Below, in pieces: positions 34,002-42,487 of a stretch of DNA of 64,000 bases; position 1 is the first letter of the stretch; every line of letters starts with the position of its first letter. The stretch comes from Pseudomonas putida (GTDB lineage Bacteria > Pseudomonadota > Gammaproteobacteria > Pseudomonadales > Pseudomonadaceae), in contig NZ_BSKJ01000013.1 of the NCBI RefSeq assembly GCF_030159595.1, positions 100,938-164,937 on the forward strand, written 5' to 3'. The translations under genes and the position numbers were made by a program. The notes beneath the pieces are model-generated. The model saw only the letters and a list, made by a program, of their open reading frames with translations, ran no database searches and was not told the origin of the DNA.

Positions 34002-34203
34002 TTTTCAAATAAGTTATCGTACGACCGTGGGGCTGTCTACGAATTATTGAAATGTTGTCTGATCACTTCTTGTGATGGCTCTATTTGGCATGTTGTAGCT
34101 TGTGTCGTGCTTTGTGATGGGGTTCACAGGGTGTGATTCGGCATGTGCTATCTGACGATTTCGTGGGTTTAAAGAGGTGCTTTTCAAATGTTGTATGATG
34201 ACG
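34002..34203. promoter_or_regulatory. Repeated candidate operators in the galacturonate divergent promoter region
   Basis: The sequence TTTTCAAAT occurs twice (34002-34010 and 34182-34190), each followed by a related motif: AAGTTATCGTACGACC in the first and GTTGTATGATGACG in the second. TCGTACGA (34017-34024) is a perfect palindrome and TTGTATGATGAC resembles GntR/FadR-type sites. One copy would serve the porin side and one the enolase side. The two FadR-like regulators at 44293 and 45136 are the natural candidates to bind. Confidence 0.55.
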
Positions 34204-34264
34204 TAGGATTGCCTCCAGAGCGTGACTCACCCGCCACAAATCCAATAAGAAGGCTCAGACGTCC

Positions 34265-35419
34265 ATGATCATTACTGCTGTAAACGTCCAGGTGTTTTCC
34301 TACCCCACGCGCCGCGCCGTAGACAGTGCCGGCCATGCCCACCCAGGTGATGTGACCCAGGCCAGAATGGCCCTGCTGCGCATCAGGACTGAATGCGGCA
34401 GCGAAGGCTATGCATTGGGTGCACCCGAACTCATTCGCCCCTATGTGCTGGATAATTTCGTACGCAAGGTGCTGGTTGGCGCCAATGCCTTCGACCGCGA
34501 AAAAATCTGGCACGACCTGGCCCATTGGCAGCGCGGCAGTGCCAGCCAGCTGACTGACCGGGCCTTGGCCCTGGTCGAGCAGGCGCTGTGGGACTGGGCG
34601 GGGCGCAAGTTGAACCTGCCGGTGCACAAGCTGATTGGCGGCTACCGCGACAAGGTGCCCGCGTATGGTTCGACCATGTGCGGTGATGAGTTGCCGGGTG
34701 GTCTGTCGACGCCGGAGGAGTACGGCCGCTTCGCCGAAACCCTGGTCAAGCGCGGCTACAAGGCCATCAAGTTGCACACCTGGATGCCGCCAGTGTCGTT
34801 TGCGCCCAGCGTGAACATGGACATCAAGGCGTGTGCCGCCGTGCGTGAGGCCGTCGGCCCGGATATCGCGCTGATGATCGACGGCTATCACTGGTACAGC
34901 CGTACCGAGGCCCTCACCATCGGCCGGGCGCTGGAGAAACTCGATTTCGCCTGGTTCGAAGAGCCGATGATGGAAGATTCCGCCGAGTCCTACGCCTGGC
35001 TGGCGGGGCAGCTGGATATCCCGGTGCTCGGCCCGGAAAGCCTCGGTGGCAAGCACCTGAGCCGGGCCAGCTGGGTGAAGAACGATGTGTGCGACATCCT
35101 GCGCGCGGGGGTTGCCGGTGTGGGTGGCATTGCACCGTGCCTGAAGGTCGCGCACATGGCCGAGTCGTTCGGCATGGATTGCGAGATCCATGGCAACGGT
35201 GCTGCCAACCTGGCGGTAGTAGGGGCAATCAAGAATTGCACCTGGTACGAGCGTGGCCTGCTGCACCCGTTCCTTGATTACGACGAGGTGCCGGCTTACC
35301 TCAAGCGCCTGGTCGACCCGATGGACGAAGATGGCTTCGTGCACCTGTCGAACTTGCCGGGCCTGGGGGAGGATATCGACTTCGACTACGTCGAAACCAA
35401 TACGCTGCAGCGCTTCTGA
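34265..35419 (+). CDS. Enolase-superfamily acid-sugar dehydratase or cycloisomerase (MR subgroup)
   Basis: 384 aa. Metal ligands are in place: Asp206 in MIDGYHW, Glu232 in WFEEPM, Glu258 in GPESLGG. The mandelate-racemase-type dyad is Asp278 in CDILRAG and His309 in CEIHGNG. The usual K-x-K of the second strand is here KAIKLHT, i.e. Lys169-Leu-His171. Members of this subgroup dehydrate aldonates/aldarates or open galactarolactone. Beside udh and the lactonase, the likely reaction is on galactarate or galactarolactone, giving a 3-deoxy-2-keto-hexarate. The exact activity cannot be read because the second-strand motif is atypical. Confidence 0.86.
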   Translation: MIITAVNVQVFSYPTRRAVDSAGHAHPGDVTQARMALLRIRTECGSEGYALGAPELIRPYVLDNFVRKVLVGANAFDREKIWHDLAHWQRGSASQLTDRALALVEQALWDWAGRKLNLPVHKLIGGYRDKVPAYGSTMCGDELPGGLSTPEEYGRFAETLVKRGYKAIKLHTWMPPVSFAPSVNMDIKACAAVREAVGPDIALMIDGYHWYSRTEALTIGRALEKLDFAWFEEPMMEDSAESYAWLAGQLDIPVLGPESLGGKHLSRASWVKNDVCDILRAGVAGVGGIAPCLKVAHMAESFGMDCEIHGNGAANLAVVGAIKNCTWYERGLLHPFLDYDEVPAYLKRLVDPMDEDGFVHLSNLPGLGEDIDFDYVETNTLQRF

Positions 35420-35488
35420 TTCGTGCATGGCGGCACGCGTCGCTGCGTGCCGCCCGAGCGTCCAATAACTATAAGAAGGCGATCTCAC

Positions 35489-37099
35489 ATGAGCGTTATC
35501 CCCACACTCTGGGCGGGGGTCTTTGCTGCGTCTCTGGCGTTGACCTCGGTACCTGCTGCTTTCGCGAAAACCCCAGCCGACCAGTTGATCGTCGGCATGA
35601 GCATGATCAACTTGCTGTCCCTTGACCCGGCCGCGGCCACCGGGTTGGATGTGTCCGAGGTCAATGCCAACCTCTACGACATGCTGCTGGTGCAGGACGT
35701 GCGCCAGCCGGACCGGCTGCTGCCGGCGCTGGCAGAAAGCTGGCAGGTCAGCGATGACCGCAAGACCCTCACGTTCAACCTGCGCAAGGGCGTGACGTTC
35801 CAGTCCGGCAACCCGCTAAGTGCCGAGGATGTCGCCTGGTCGCTGCAGCGCGTACTCAAACTCAACCTGGCCTTGGCATCGACCTGGAAGGCCTACGGTT
35901 TTTCTGCGGGCAACGTCGACCAGCACATGCGCGCTGTCGATGACGTTACCTTCGTCATCGAGCTACCACGGCCGACTGACCCGCTGCTGGTGCTGAACAC
36001 CCTCGCGACCTCGCCCAGCGCATTCATCCTCGACCGCAAGGTGGTGCAGCAGCACCAGAAGGGCGATGACATGGGCGGTGCCTGGCTGACCACGCACGCG
36101 GCTGGCAGTGGGCCGTTCGTGCTCAAGGAGTGGCGCGCCAACGACGTCATCCTGATGAACCGTTTCGAGGGCTATTGGGGTGGCCCGGCCAAGCTCAAAC
36201 GCATTGTCATGCGCAACATGACCGAGTCGCAGTCACTGCGGTTGATGGTGGAGCGGGGCGACCTGGACCTGGCCAAAGGCATGTCCGCGCCAGACATCGA
36301 GGCGCTGGAGAAGTCTGACAACGTTCGCACTCAGACGGTACAGCGCGGGACCTTGTACTATGTGGCCCTGAGCGTGAAGAACAAGCCCTACGACGATGTG
36401 CGTGTGCGGCGGGCTGTTCGTTCGCTGATCGACTATCAAGGCATCAACCAGACGGTGATGCCGCACTATGGCCAGCTCAATCAGCGCCCGCTGCCGCTCG
36501 GGCTGCCGGCACGGCTGGATGACCCGGGCTATGCCCTGAACGTGGCCGAAGCGAAAAAACTGCTGGCCGAAGCCGGCTACCCTGAGGGCTTCAAGACCAC
36601 CATCCGCGTGCTCACCGAGCCGCCCTTCATCAACATCGCGTCCAGCCTGCAATCGACCCTGGCCCAGGCCGGCATCAAGGCCACCATCGTCACCGGTACT
36701 GGTAACCAGATTTACGGCGCCATGCGCGAACGCAGCTTCGATATCCTGGTCGGGCGCGGCGGCGGTGGCGCTGAACGGCATCCGCATTCAAGCCTGCGCA
36801 CCCTGGTGTACAACCCGGACAACCGCGACGAAGCCAAGCTGAGCAACTTCCAGGGCTGGCGTACCTCGTTCTACAGCCCTGAACTGAACCGCCTGATCGA
36901 GCAGGCGGAAGTCGAGCCCGACAAGGCGCAGCAACTGGCCCAGTACCAGCAAATCCAGAAAACCCTGGACGAGCAGGTGGGTGCCATCCTGCCCGTGTCG
37001 CAGATGACCGACACCGTGGTGCTCTATCGCGATGTGCAGGACTACCAGGGCCATACCGCGGCCACCACCCGTTACAAAGACGTCTACAAGTCGCGTTGA
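35489..37099 (+). CDS. ABC transporter substrate-binding protein, peptide/oligosaccharide type (copy 1)
   Basis: 536 aa with a signal peptide (cleaved after AFA, about residue 27). Family 5 (DppA/OppA) solute-binding protein: opening KTPADQLIVGMSMINLLSLD, the family pattern LAESWQVSDDRKTLTFNLRK then GNPLSAEDVAWSLQRV, GSGPFVLKEW and a late VEPDKAQQLAQYQQIQKTLD. Start ATG 35489 has AGAAGG upstream in the leader AATAACTATAAGAAGG, which recurs before copy 2. It has exactly the length of copy 2 and is clearly its paralogue. First ABC gene after the enolase-type gene, so the ligand is probably a uronate or oligogalacturonide. Confidence 0.92.
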   Translation: MSVIPTLWAGVFAASLALTSVPAAFAKTPADQLIVGMSMINLLSLDPAAATGLDVSEVNANLYDMLLVQDVRQPDRLLPALAESWQVSDDRKTLTFNLRKGVTFQSGNPLSAEDVAWSLQRVLKLNLALASTWKAYGFSAGNVDQHMRAVDDVTFVIELPRPTDPLLVLNTLATSPSAFILDRKVVQQHQKGDDMGGAWLTTHAAGSGPFVLKEWRANDVILMNRFEGYWGGPAKLKRIVMRNMTESQSLRLMVERGDLDLAKGMSAPDIEALEKSDNVRTQTVQRGTLYYVALSVKNKPYDDVRVRRAVRSLIDYQGINQTVMPHYGQLNQRPLPLGLPARLDDPGYALNVAEAKKLLAEAGYPEGFKTTIRVLTEPPFINIASSLQSTLAQAGIKATIVTGTGNQIYGAMRERSFDILVGRGGGGAERHPHSSLRTLVYNPDNRDEAKLSNFQGWRTSFYSPELNRLIEQAEVEPDKAQQLAQYQQIQKTLDEQVGAILPVSQMTDTVVLYRDVQDYQGHTAATTRYKDVYKSR

Positions 37100-37143
37100 G
37101 GCCGAGCCTGCGTGATTGGTGAATGCTTTTTCAGGAGCCTGTT

Positions 37144-38181
37144 ATGTTTGCTTCGACTGCCTCTGTAATGGGCGCCCGTGTATCGGGCACTGCCCGCCGG
37201 GCCAGCACGGTGCTGGTGACCTTGCTTGGCCTGCTGGCGCTGACGTTCTTCATTGGCCGGGTCATGCCGCTGGACCCGGTGCTGGCGGTGGTCGGCCCGG
37301 ATGCCGACAGTTCCACCTACGACCAGGTATACCAGGCGATGGGCCTGGACAAACCGATCTGGGCCCAGTTCGGGCTGTACCTGAACGACTTGCTGCATGG
37401 GGATTTCGGCAATGCGCTGCTGACCGGTCACCCGGTGCTCGATGACATCAAGCGAGTGTTCCCGGCCACCATCGAGCTGGCGACGCTGGCGATTCTCTTC
37501 GGTGTACTGATCGGCCTGCCGTTGGGTGTGGTAGCTGCCAGCAATCAGGGGCGAGTCGGCGACCATGTGGCGCGGGTGATCACGTTGTTCGGCTATTCCA
37601 CGCCTATTTTCTGGGTCGGCATGATGGGCCTGCTGGTGTTCTACGCCTGGCTAGGCTGGGCGGGAGGGGCAGGGCGCATCGACCTGGCCTATGACGGTAT
37701 AGTCGATGAGGTTACCGGCCTGCTGCTGATCGACACGGCGCTGGCGTGTGACTGGGAGGCCTTCACCAGCGCCTTGCGCCATATCGTCCTGCCGGCGTTG
37801 ATCCTGGGTCTGAACTCGGTGGCCTACATCAGCCGCATGACGCGTAGCTTCATGCTTGAGCAGCTGTCGCAGGAATACATCATCACCGCCAGGGTCAAGG
37901 GGCTGTCGCGGCGCCAGGTGGTCTGGAACCACGCGTTCCGCAATATCCTCGTGCAGTTGCTCACGGTGGTCGCCCTGGCCTATGGCTCGTTGCTGGAGGG
38001 GGCGGTGCTGATTGAAACCGTGTTCGCCTGGCCCGGTTTCGGCCAGTACCTCACCAGCAGTTTGATGCTCGGTGACATGAACGCGGTGATGGGCTGCGTG
38101 CTGATCATCGGCCTGATCTTCGTCGCACTCAACCTGATCAGCGACGCCCTGTACAAGGTGTTCGACCCAAGGACCCGCTAA
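37144..38181 (+). CDS. ABC transporter permease, DppB-like
   Basis: 345 aa from ATG 37144 (CAGGAG 7 bp upstream). N-terminal TM (LVTLLGLLALTFFIGRVMPL) followed by the conserved GPDADSS..LGLD-type linker with 'MGLDKPIWAQFGLYLNDLLHGDFG', read here as MGLDKPIWAQF and LLHGDFG, and five more TMs; the EAA-like coupling loop is EYIITARVKGLSRRQVVWNH. Forms the membrane pore with the DppC-like protein at 39901. It lies between the two substrate-binding protein genes, an uncommon order that hints at insertion of a duplicated binding-protein gene. Confidence 0.92.
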   Translation: MFASTASVMGARVSGTARRASTVLVTLLGLLALTFFIGRVMPLDPVLAVVGPDADSSTYDQVYQAMGLDKPIWAQFGLYLNDLLHGDFGNALLTGHPVLDDIKRVFPATIELATLAILFGVLIGLPLGVVAASNQGRVGDHVARVITLFGYSTPIFWVGMMGLLVFYAWLGWAGGAGRIDLAYDGIVDEVTGLLLIDTALACDWEAFTSALRHIVLPALILGLNSVAYISRMTRSFMLEQLSQEYIITARVKGLSRRQVVWNHAFRNILVQLLTVVALAYGSLLEGAVLIETVFAWPGFGQYLTSSLMLGDMNAVMGCVLIIGLIFVALNLISDALYKVFDPRTR

Positions 38182-38231
38182 CCCTCGCTCAGCGTGAACA
38201 CATTGAATAACTATAAAAAGAAGGACGCCCC

Positions 38232-39842
38232 ATGAAGACTGTATTTCCGCCGCTGCGCATGGCTGTGCTGGGCGCGGCGCTGCTGCTCGGCCCGCTCGCT
38301 GCGGTGCAGGCGAAAACCCCTGCCGACCAGTTGATCGTCGGCATGAGCATGGTCAACCTGTTCTCCATCGACCCGGCTAACGCGCCAGGCCTGGATGCCT
38401 CTGGCATCAACGCCAACCTCTACGACACGCTCATCAAACGCGACCAGGGCAACCCGGACAAGCACCTGCCGCAACTGGCCGAACGCTGGGATATCCGCGA
38501 AGACGGCAAGCAGATCACCTTCCACCTGCGCAGTGACGTCACGTTCCATTCCGGCAACCCACTCACTGCCGAGGACGTGGCCTGGTCGCTGTACCGGGTG
38601 ATGAAGCTCAACTATGGCCTGGCCACCACCTGGAAGGCGTACGGCTACAGTGTCGAGAACATCCAGGGGCTGATCCGCGCAACGGACAGCCATACCCTGG
38701 TGATCGACCTGCCACAGCCGACCGACCCGCTGCTGCTGATCGACTCGTTGGCGGTGTCCCCCAGCGCCGTCGTGGTCGACCGCCAGCAAGTGCTCAAGCA
38801 TGAGAAGAACGGCGACCTGGGCGCTGCCTGGCTGGTCACCAACGAAGCCGGCAGCGGTCCGTTCACCCTGACCAAATGGAGCGCCAACGATGCGTTGGTG
38901 ATGACCCGCTTCGACGGTTACTGGGCTGGCCCGGCCAAGATGAAGCGGGTGCTGGTACGCCACATGACCGAGTCGCAATCGCTGCGCCTGATGCTCGAAC
39001 GTGGTGACCTGGACCTGGCCTACGGCATGGCGGCGCCGGATATCAAGGCCATCGAGCGTTCCGACAAACTCCAGGTGCAAGCGTTGCAGCGCGGCACTAT
39101 GTACTACGTGGCGATGAGCATGAAGCAGCCGGAATTCGCCAACCGCAAAGTCCGCGAAGCGGTGCGCAACCTGATCGACTACCAGGGCCTTGACCAGCAG
39201 GTGATGCCGCATTATGGCAAGCTCAACCAGCAGCCGATGCAGCTTGGGCTTGAGGCGCGCCTGCCAGACCCTGGCTACAAGCTGGATGTAGCCAAAGCCA
39301 AGGCGCTGCTGGCCGAAGCAGGTTACCCGCAAGGCTTCAGTACAACTATCCGCACGCTGTCCGAGCCCCCCTTCATCGATATCGCCGCACGCATGCAGTC
39401 GACCTTGGCCGAAGGCGGCATCAAGGCCAGCATCGTCACCGGTACCGGCAACCAGGTGTATGGCGCCATGCGCGCGCGCAATTTCGAGATGATCGTGGCG
39501 CGGGGCGCCGAGCGTTACCCGCACCCGTATTTCAGCCTGCGCACCTTCGTCTACAACCCCGACAACAGTGACAGCGCTGGCCTGCCCAACTTCCAGGGCT
39601 GGCGGGCGTCGTTCTTCAGCCCCCCGCTGAATGACCTGATCGACCGGGTGGGCGTCGAGCGCGATGCGGCCAAACGCCTGGGCATGTACCAGCAGGCGCA
39701 GAAGCTGTACGACGATGAAGTGGGGCCGATCATGATGATTTCGCAGATGACCGACACCGCCGTGAGCGCCGCTGACGTCAAGGGCTTCACTGGCGACGAC
39801 GCCGAAGCCACCCGCTATCTGGGCGTCTACAAGCAACGTTGA
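38232..39842 (+). CDS. ABC transporter substrate-binding protein, peptide/oligosaccharide type (copy 2)
   Basis: 536 aa, signal peptide cleaved near VQA. Same family 5 architecture as copy 1 and very similar throughout (KTPADQLIVGMSMVNLFSID, GNPLTAEDVAWSLYRVMKLN, TGTGNQVYGAMRARNFEMIV). Changes cluster in the second half, so the two may bind different lengths or types of uronide, or one may be redundant. The leader AATAACTATAAAAAGAAGG is nearly the same as before copy 1. The periplasmic product would deliver ligand to the DppB/DppC-like pore. Confidence 0.93.
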   Translation: MKTVFPPLRMAVLGAALLLGPLAAVQAKTPADQLIVGMSMVNLFSIDPANAPGLDASGINANLYDTLIKRDQGNPDKHLPQLAERWDIREDGKQITFHLRSDVTFHSGNPLTAEDVAWSLYRVMKLNYGLATTWKAYGYSVENIQGLIRATDSHTLVIDLPQPTDPLLLIDSLAVSPSAVVVDRQQVLKHEKNGDLGAAWLVTNEAGSGPFTLTKWSANDALVMTRFDGYWAGPAKMKRVLVRHMTESQSLRLMLERGDLDLAYGMAAPDIKAIERSDKLQVQALQRGTMYYVAMSMKQPEFANRKVREAVRNLIDYQGLDQQVMPHYGKLNQQPMQLGLEARLPDPGYKLDVAKAKALLAEAGYPQGFSTTIRTLSEPPFIDIAARMQSTLAEGGIKASIVTGTGNQVYGAMRARNFEMIVARGAERYPHPYFSLRTFVYNPDNSDSAGLPNFQGWRASFFSPPLNDLIDRVGVERDAAKRLGMYQQAQKLYDDEVGPIMMISQMTDTAVSAADVKGFTGDDAEATRYLGVYKQR

Positions 39843-39900
39843 GTACCCCCTGGGTGCACTTGCGTGTGCACCCAGGTGGCCATGACTCCCCATTGAGAAC

Positions 39901-40821
39901 ATGCCGATGATTGCCAACCTATCTTCCACCGAAACCACCGCCAAGCGGCAGGCCGACGCGCCTGCGTCCAGCCTTGAGGCCCTTGGCAAAAGCAGCCTGC
40001 GGGTGCTGCGCTTGCTGGTTCGTAACCCGATGACCCTGGCGGGCCTGCTGGTGGCCTTGCTGCTGGTCGTGGTAGCGGCGTTCGCGCCGTGGATCGCCAC
40101 CCACGACCCGGTCATCCAGAACCTTGGCAACGCCTTGCAGGCACCCAGTGCCGCGCACTGGTTCGGCACCGACGAATACGGCCGGGACATCTTCAGCCGG
40201 TTGGTCTATGGCGCACGCATCACCCTCTACATCATCGCCCTGGTGACGGTCATCGTCGGCCCCATCGGGCTCTTCATCGGCACGGTCTCGGGCTACTTCG
40301 GCGGCATTGTCGATACCGTGTTCATGCGGGTCACCGACATTTTCATTTCGTTCCCCAGCCTGGTGTTGGCGTTGGCCTTCATCGCCGCATTGGGCCCTGG
40401 CCTTGAGCATGCCGTGGTGGCCATCGCGTTAACCTCTTGGCCACCGATCGCACGGCTGGCCCGGGCCGAAACCCTGTCGCTGCGCAAGGCCGACTTCGTG
40501 GTGGCGGTCGAACTGCAGGGCGCGTCGTCGACACGCATCATCCTGCGCCACATCGTGCCGATGTGCCTGTCGTCGGTGATCATTCGCCTGACCATGAACA
40601 TGGCCGGCATCATCCTCACGGCGGCGGCGCTGGGCTTCCTCGGCCTGGGGGCGCAGGCACCCTTGCCAGAGTGGGGGGCGATGATCTCCACGGGGCGGCG
40701 CTACATGCTGGAGTGCTGGTGGCTGGTAGCCGTACCGGGCGCGGCAATCATGGTGGTGAGCCTGGCGTTCAACCTGCTGGGCGATGGCCTGCGGGACATT
40801 CTCGACCCGCGTAGCGAGTAA
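39901..40821 (+). CDS. ABC transporter permease, DppC-like
   Basis: 306 aa. Cytoplasmic N-terminus of ~40 residues, TM1 LAGLLVALLLVVVAAFAPWI, then the family signature HWFGTDEYGRDIFSRLVYGA (~91-110) and RVTDIFISFPSLVLALAF. Coupling loop: LRKADFVVAVELQGASSTRI. Ends GDGLRDILDPR, characteristic of DppC/OppC. Partner of the 37144 permease. Its stop is 11 bp before the first ATPase gene. Confidence 0.93.
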   Translation: MPMIANLSSTETTAKRQADAPASSLEALGKSSLRVLRLLVRNPMTLAGLLVALLLVVVAAFAPWIATHDPVIQNLGNALQAPSAAHWFGTDEYGRDIFSRLVYGARITLYIIALVTVIVGPIGLFIGTVSGYFGGIVDTVFMRVTDIFISFPSLVLALAFIAALGPGLEHAVVAIALTSWPPIARLARAETLSLRKADFVVAVELQGASSTRIILRHIVPMCLSSVIIRLTMNMAGIILTAAALGFLGLGAQAPLPEWGAMISTGRRYMLECWWLVAVPGAAIMVVSLAFNLLGDGLRDILDPRSE

Positions 40822-40832
40822 CCGGAGGCTTT

Positions 40833-41672
40833 ATGACAGCGCTCAAACTCAATGTCGAATCGCTCAATGTGCGCTTCGTCAACGGCAAGAAAGTGATGCA
40901 CGCGGTGCGCGATGTGTCGTTCACCCTGGGCCGGGAAAAGCTCGCCATCGTGGGTGAGTCCGGTTCGGGAAAATCCACCGTTGGCCGCAGCTTGCTCAAG
41001 CTGCACCCTGGCAGTGCGCAGATCACCGCCAAGGCCATGCAGTTCGGCGATGTCGACCTGCTCAGTGCCAGCGAAAAGGCCATGCAGAAGATTCGCGGCC
41101 AGCGTATCTCGATGATCATGCAAGACCCCAAGTATTCGCTCAACCCGGTGGTGCGCGTTGGCGACCAGATTGCCGAGGCGTACCTGGCGCACCACAAGGC
41201 CAGCCGCAGCGAGGCGCGTGAACGGGTGTTGCAGATGCTCGACAAGGTGCATATCCGCGACCCGAAGCGCGTCTACGACCTTTATCCGCATGAGGTGAGC
41301 GGCGGCATGGGCCAGCGCATCATGATCGCGATGATGGTCATCACCAACCCGGAAGTGATCATCGCCGACGAGCCGACCTCGGCGCTGGATGTCTCGGTGC
41401 GCCAGCAGGTGCTCAACGTGCTCGAAGAGTTGGTCGTGGAGCAGCAGATGGGGCTGATTTTCGTCAGCCACGACCTGAACCTGGTGCGCAACTACTGTGA
41501 CCGTGTGCTGGTGATGTATGCCGGGCGCGTGGTGGAGTCGCTGGCTGCCAGTGACCTGCACCGTGCCGAACACCCCTACACCCGAGGCCTGTTGGCCGCC
41601 TTGCCGAGCATGGACAACCGCCGCCCGCGTTTGCCCGTGTTGCAACGCGACCCGCTGTGGCTCACCTGCTGA
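40833..41672 (+). CDS. ABC transporter ATP-binding protein, DppD-like
   Basis: 279 aa, start ATG 40833 with GGAGG 6 bp upstream. Walker A GESGSGKST (~46-54), Q-loop region ISMIMQDPKYSLNPV, signature VSGGMGQRI, Walker B VIIADEPTSALD and the H-loop FVSHDLN. It is shorter than usual DppD proteins (~320-330 aa) because the C-terminal oligopeptide-type extension is reduced. Energises import through the 37144/39901 permeases. Confidence 0.93.
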   Translation: MTALKLNVESLNVRFVNGKKVMHAVRDVSFTLGREKLAIVGESGSGKSTVGRSLLKLHPGSAQITAKAMQFGDVDLLSASEKAMQKIRGQRISMIMQDPKYSLNPVVRVGDQIAEAYLAHHKASRSEARERVLQMLDKVHIRDPKRVYDLYPHEVSGGMGQRIMIAMMVITNPEVIIADEPTSALDVSVRQQVLNVLEELVVEQQMGLIFVSHDLNLVRNYCDRVLVMYAGRVVESLAASDLHRAEHPYTRGLLAALPSMDNRRPRLPVLQRDPLWLTC

Positions 41673-41683
41673 GGTAACTGACC

Positions 41684-42460
41684 ATGTCCATGATCCAAGC
41701 ACACGCGTTGAACCTGAGCTTTGGCGCTGGCGCCACGCTCAACCAGGTGCTGCACAATGTCGACCTGAGTGTCGAGGATGGCGAGTCATTTGGCCTGGTA
41801 GGGGAGTCCGGCTCTGGCAAGACCACGGTACTGCGCTGCCTGGCGGGCCAGTACCGGCACTGGAGCGGGGCCTTGAGCATCGACGGTGTACCGTTGCAGC
41901 ACAAGCTCCCCAAGGAGCACTTTCGCAAGGTGCAGATGGTGTTCCAGGACCCCTATGGTTCGCTGCACCCGCGCCATACCATCGACACTGCCCTGCGCGA
42001 GCCGTTGGTGATCCACGGCATGGATGAGCGCAACGATCGCATCAACGACATCCTGATCAAGGTCGGCCTCAACGACAGCTACCGCTATCGCTACCCGCAC
42101 CAGTTGTCCGGCGGCCAGCGCCAGCGCGTGGCCATCGCCCGGGCGTTGATTCTTGAGCCGAGGGTGCTGCTGCTGGACGAGCCGACTTCGGCCCTCGATG
42201 TGTCGGTGCAGGCCGAGATTCTCAACCTGCTGTCGGACCTGCGTCAGCGCGAAAAGCTCACCTACCTGATGGTGACCCACGACCTGGGTGTGGTCAGCCA
42301 TCTGTGCGACAAAGTCGCGGTGATGCAGCAGGGACGTATCGTCGAGCAACTGGACTGTCGGGCACTGAGCCAGGACCTGGCCAGCCACGATTACACCCGA
42401 ATGCTGGTACAAGCCAGCCGCGACTTCAGTGCCGACTCCGCCCCGGCCCTGTCGGCCTGA
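41684..42460 (+). CDS. ABC transporter ATP-binding protein, DppF-like
   Basis: 258 aa. Walker A GESGSGKTT, Q-loop VFQDPYGSLHPRH, signature LSGGQRQRV, Walker B VLLLDEPTSALD, H-loop MVTHDLG. Like its partner it lacks most of the C-terminal extension common in DppF (~330 aa). The tail (ASHDYTRMLVQASRDF) is standard for the family. 11 bp after the DppD-like gene and 27 bp before the polygalacturonase gene, so in the same operon. Confidence 0.93.
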   Translation: MSMIQAHALNLSFGAGATLNQVLHNVDLSVEDGESFGLVGESGSGKTTVLRCLAGQYRHWSGALSIDGVPLQHKLPKEHFRKVQMVFQDPYGSLHPRHTIDTALREPLVIHGMDERNDRINDILIKVGLNDSYRYRYPHQLSGGQRQRVAIARALILEPRVLLLDEPTSALDVSVQAEILNLLSDLRQREKLTYLMVTHDLGVVSHLCDKVAVMQQGRIVEQLDCRALSQDLASHDYTRMLVQASRDFSADSAPALSA

Positions 42461-42487
42461 ACCCGGCAATTACAAGGAAGACAAGAC

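Noticed and set aside
38211..40190. Long open frame on the minus strand (659 codons) opposite the second binding-protein gene
   Set aside because: It mirrors the GC-rich third positions of the real gene; the product is His/Arg/Gly-rich and has no family features, while the plus strand encodes a clear family 5 binding protein.
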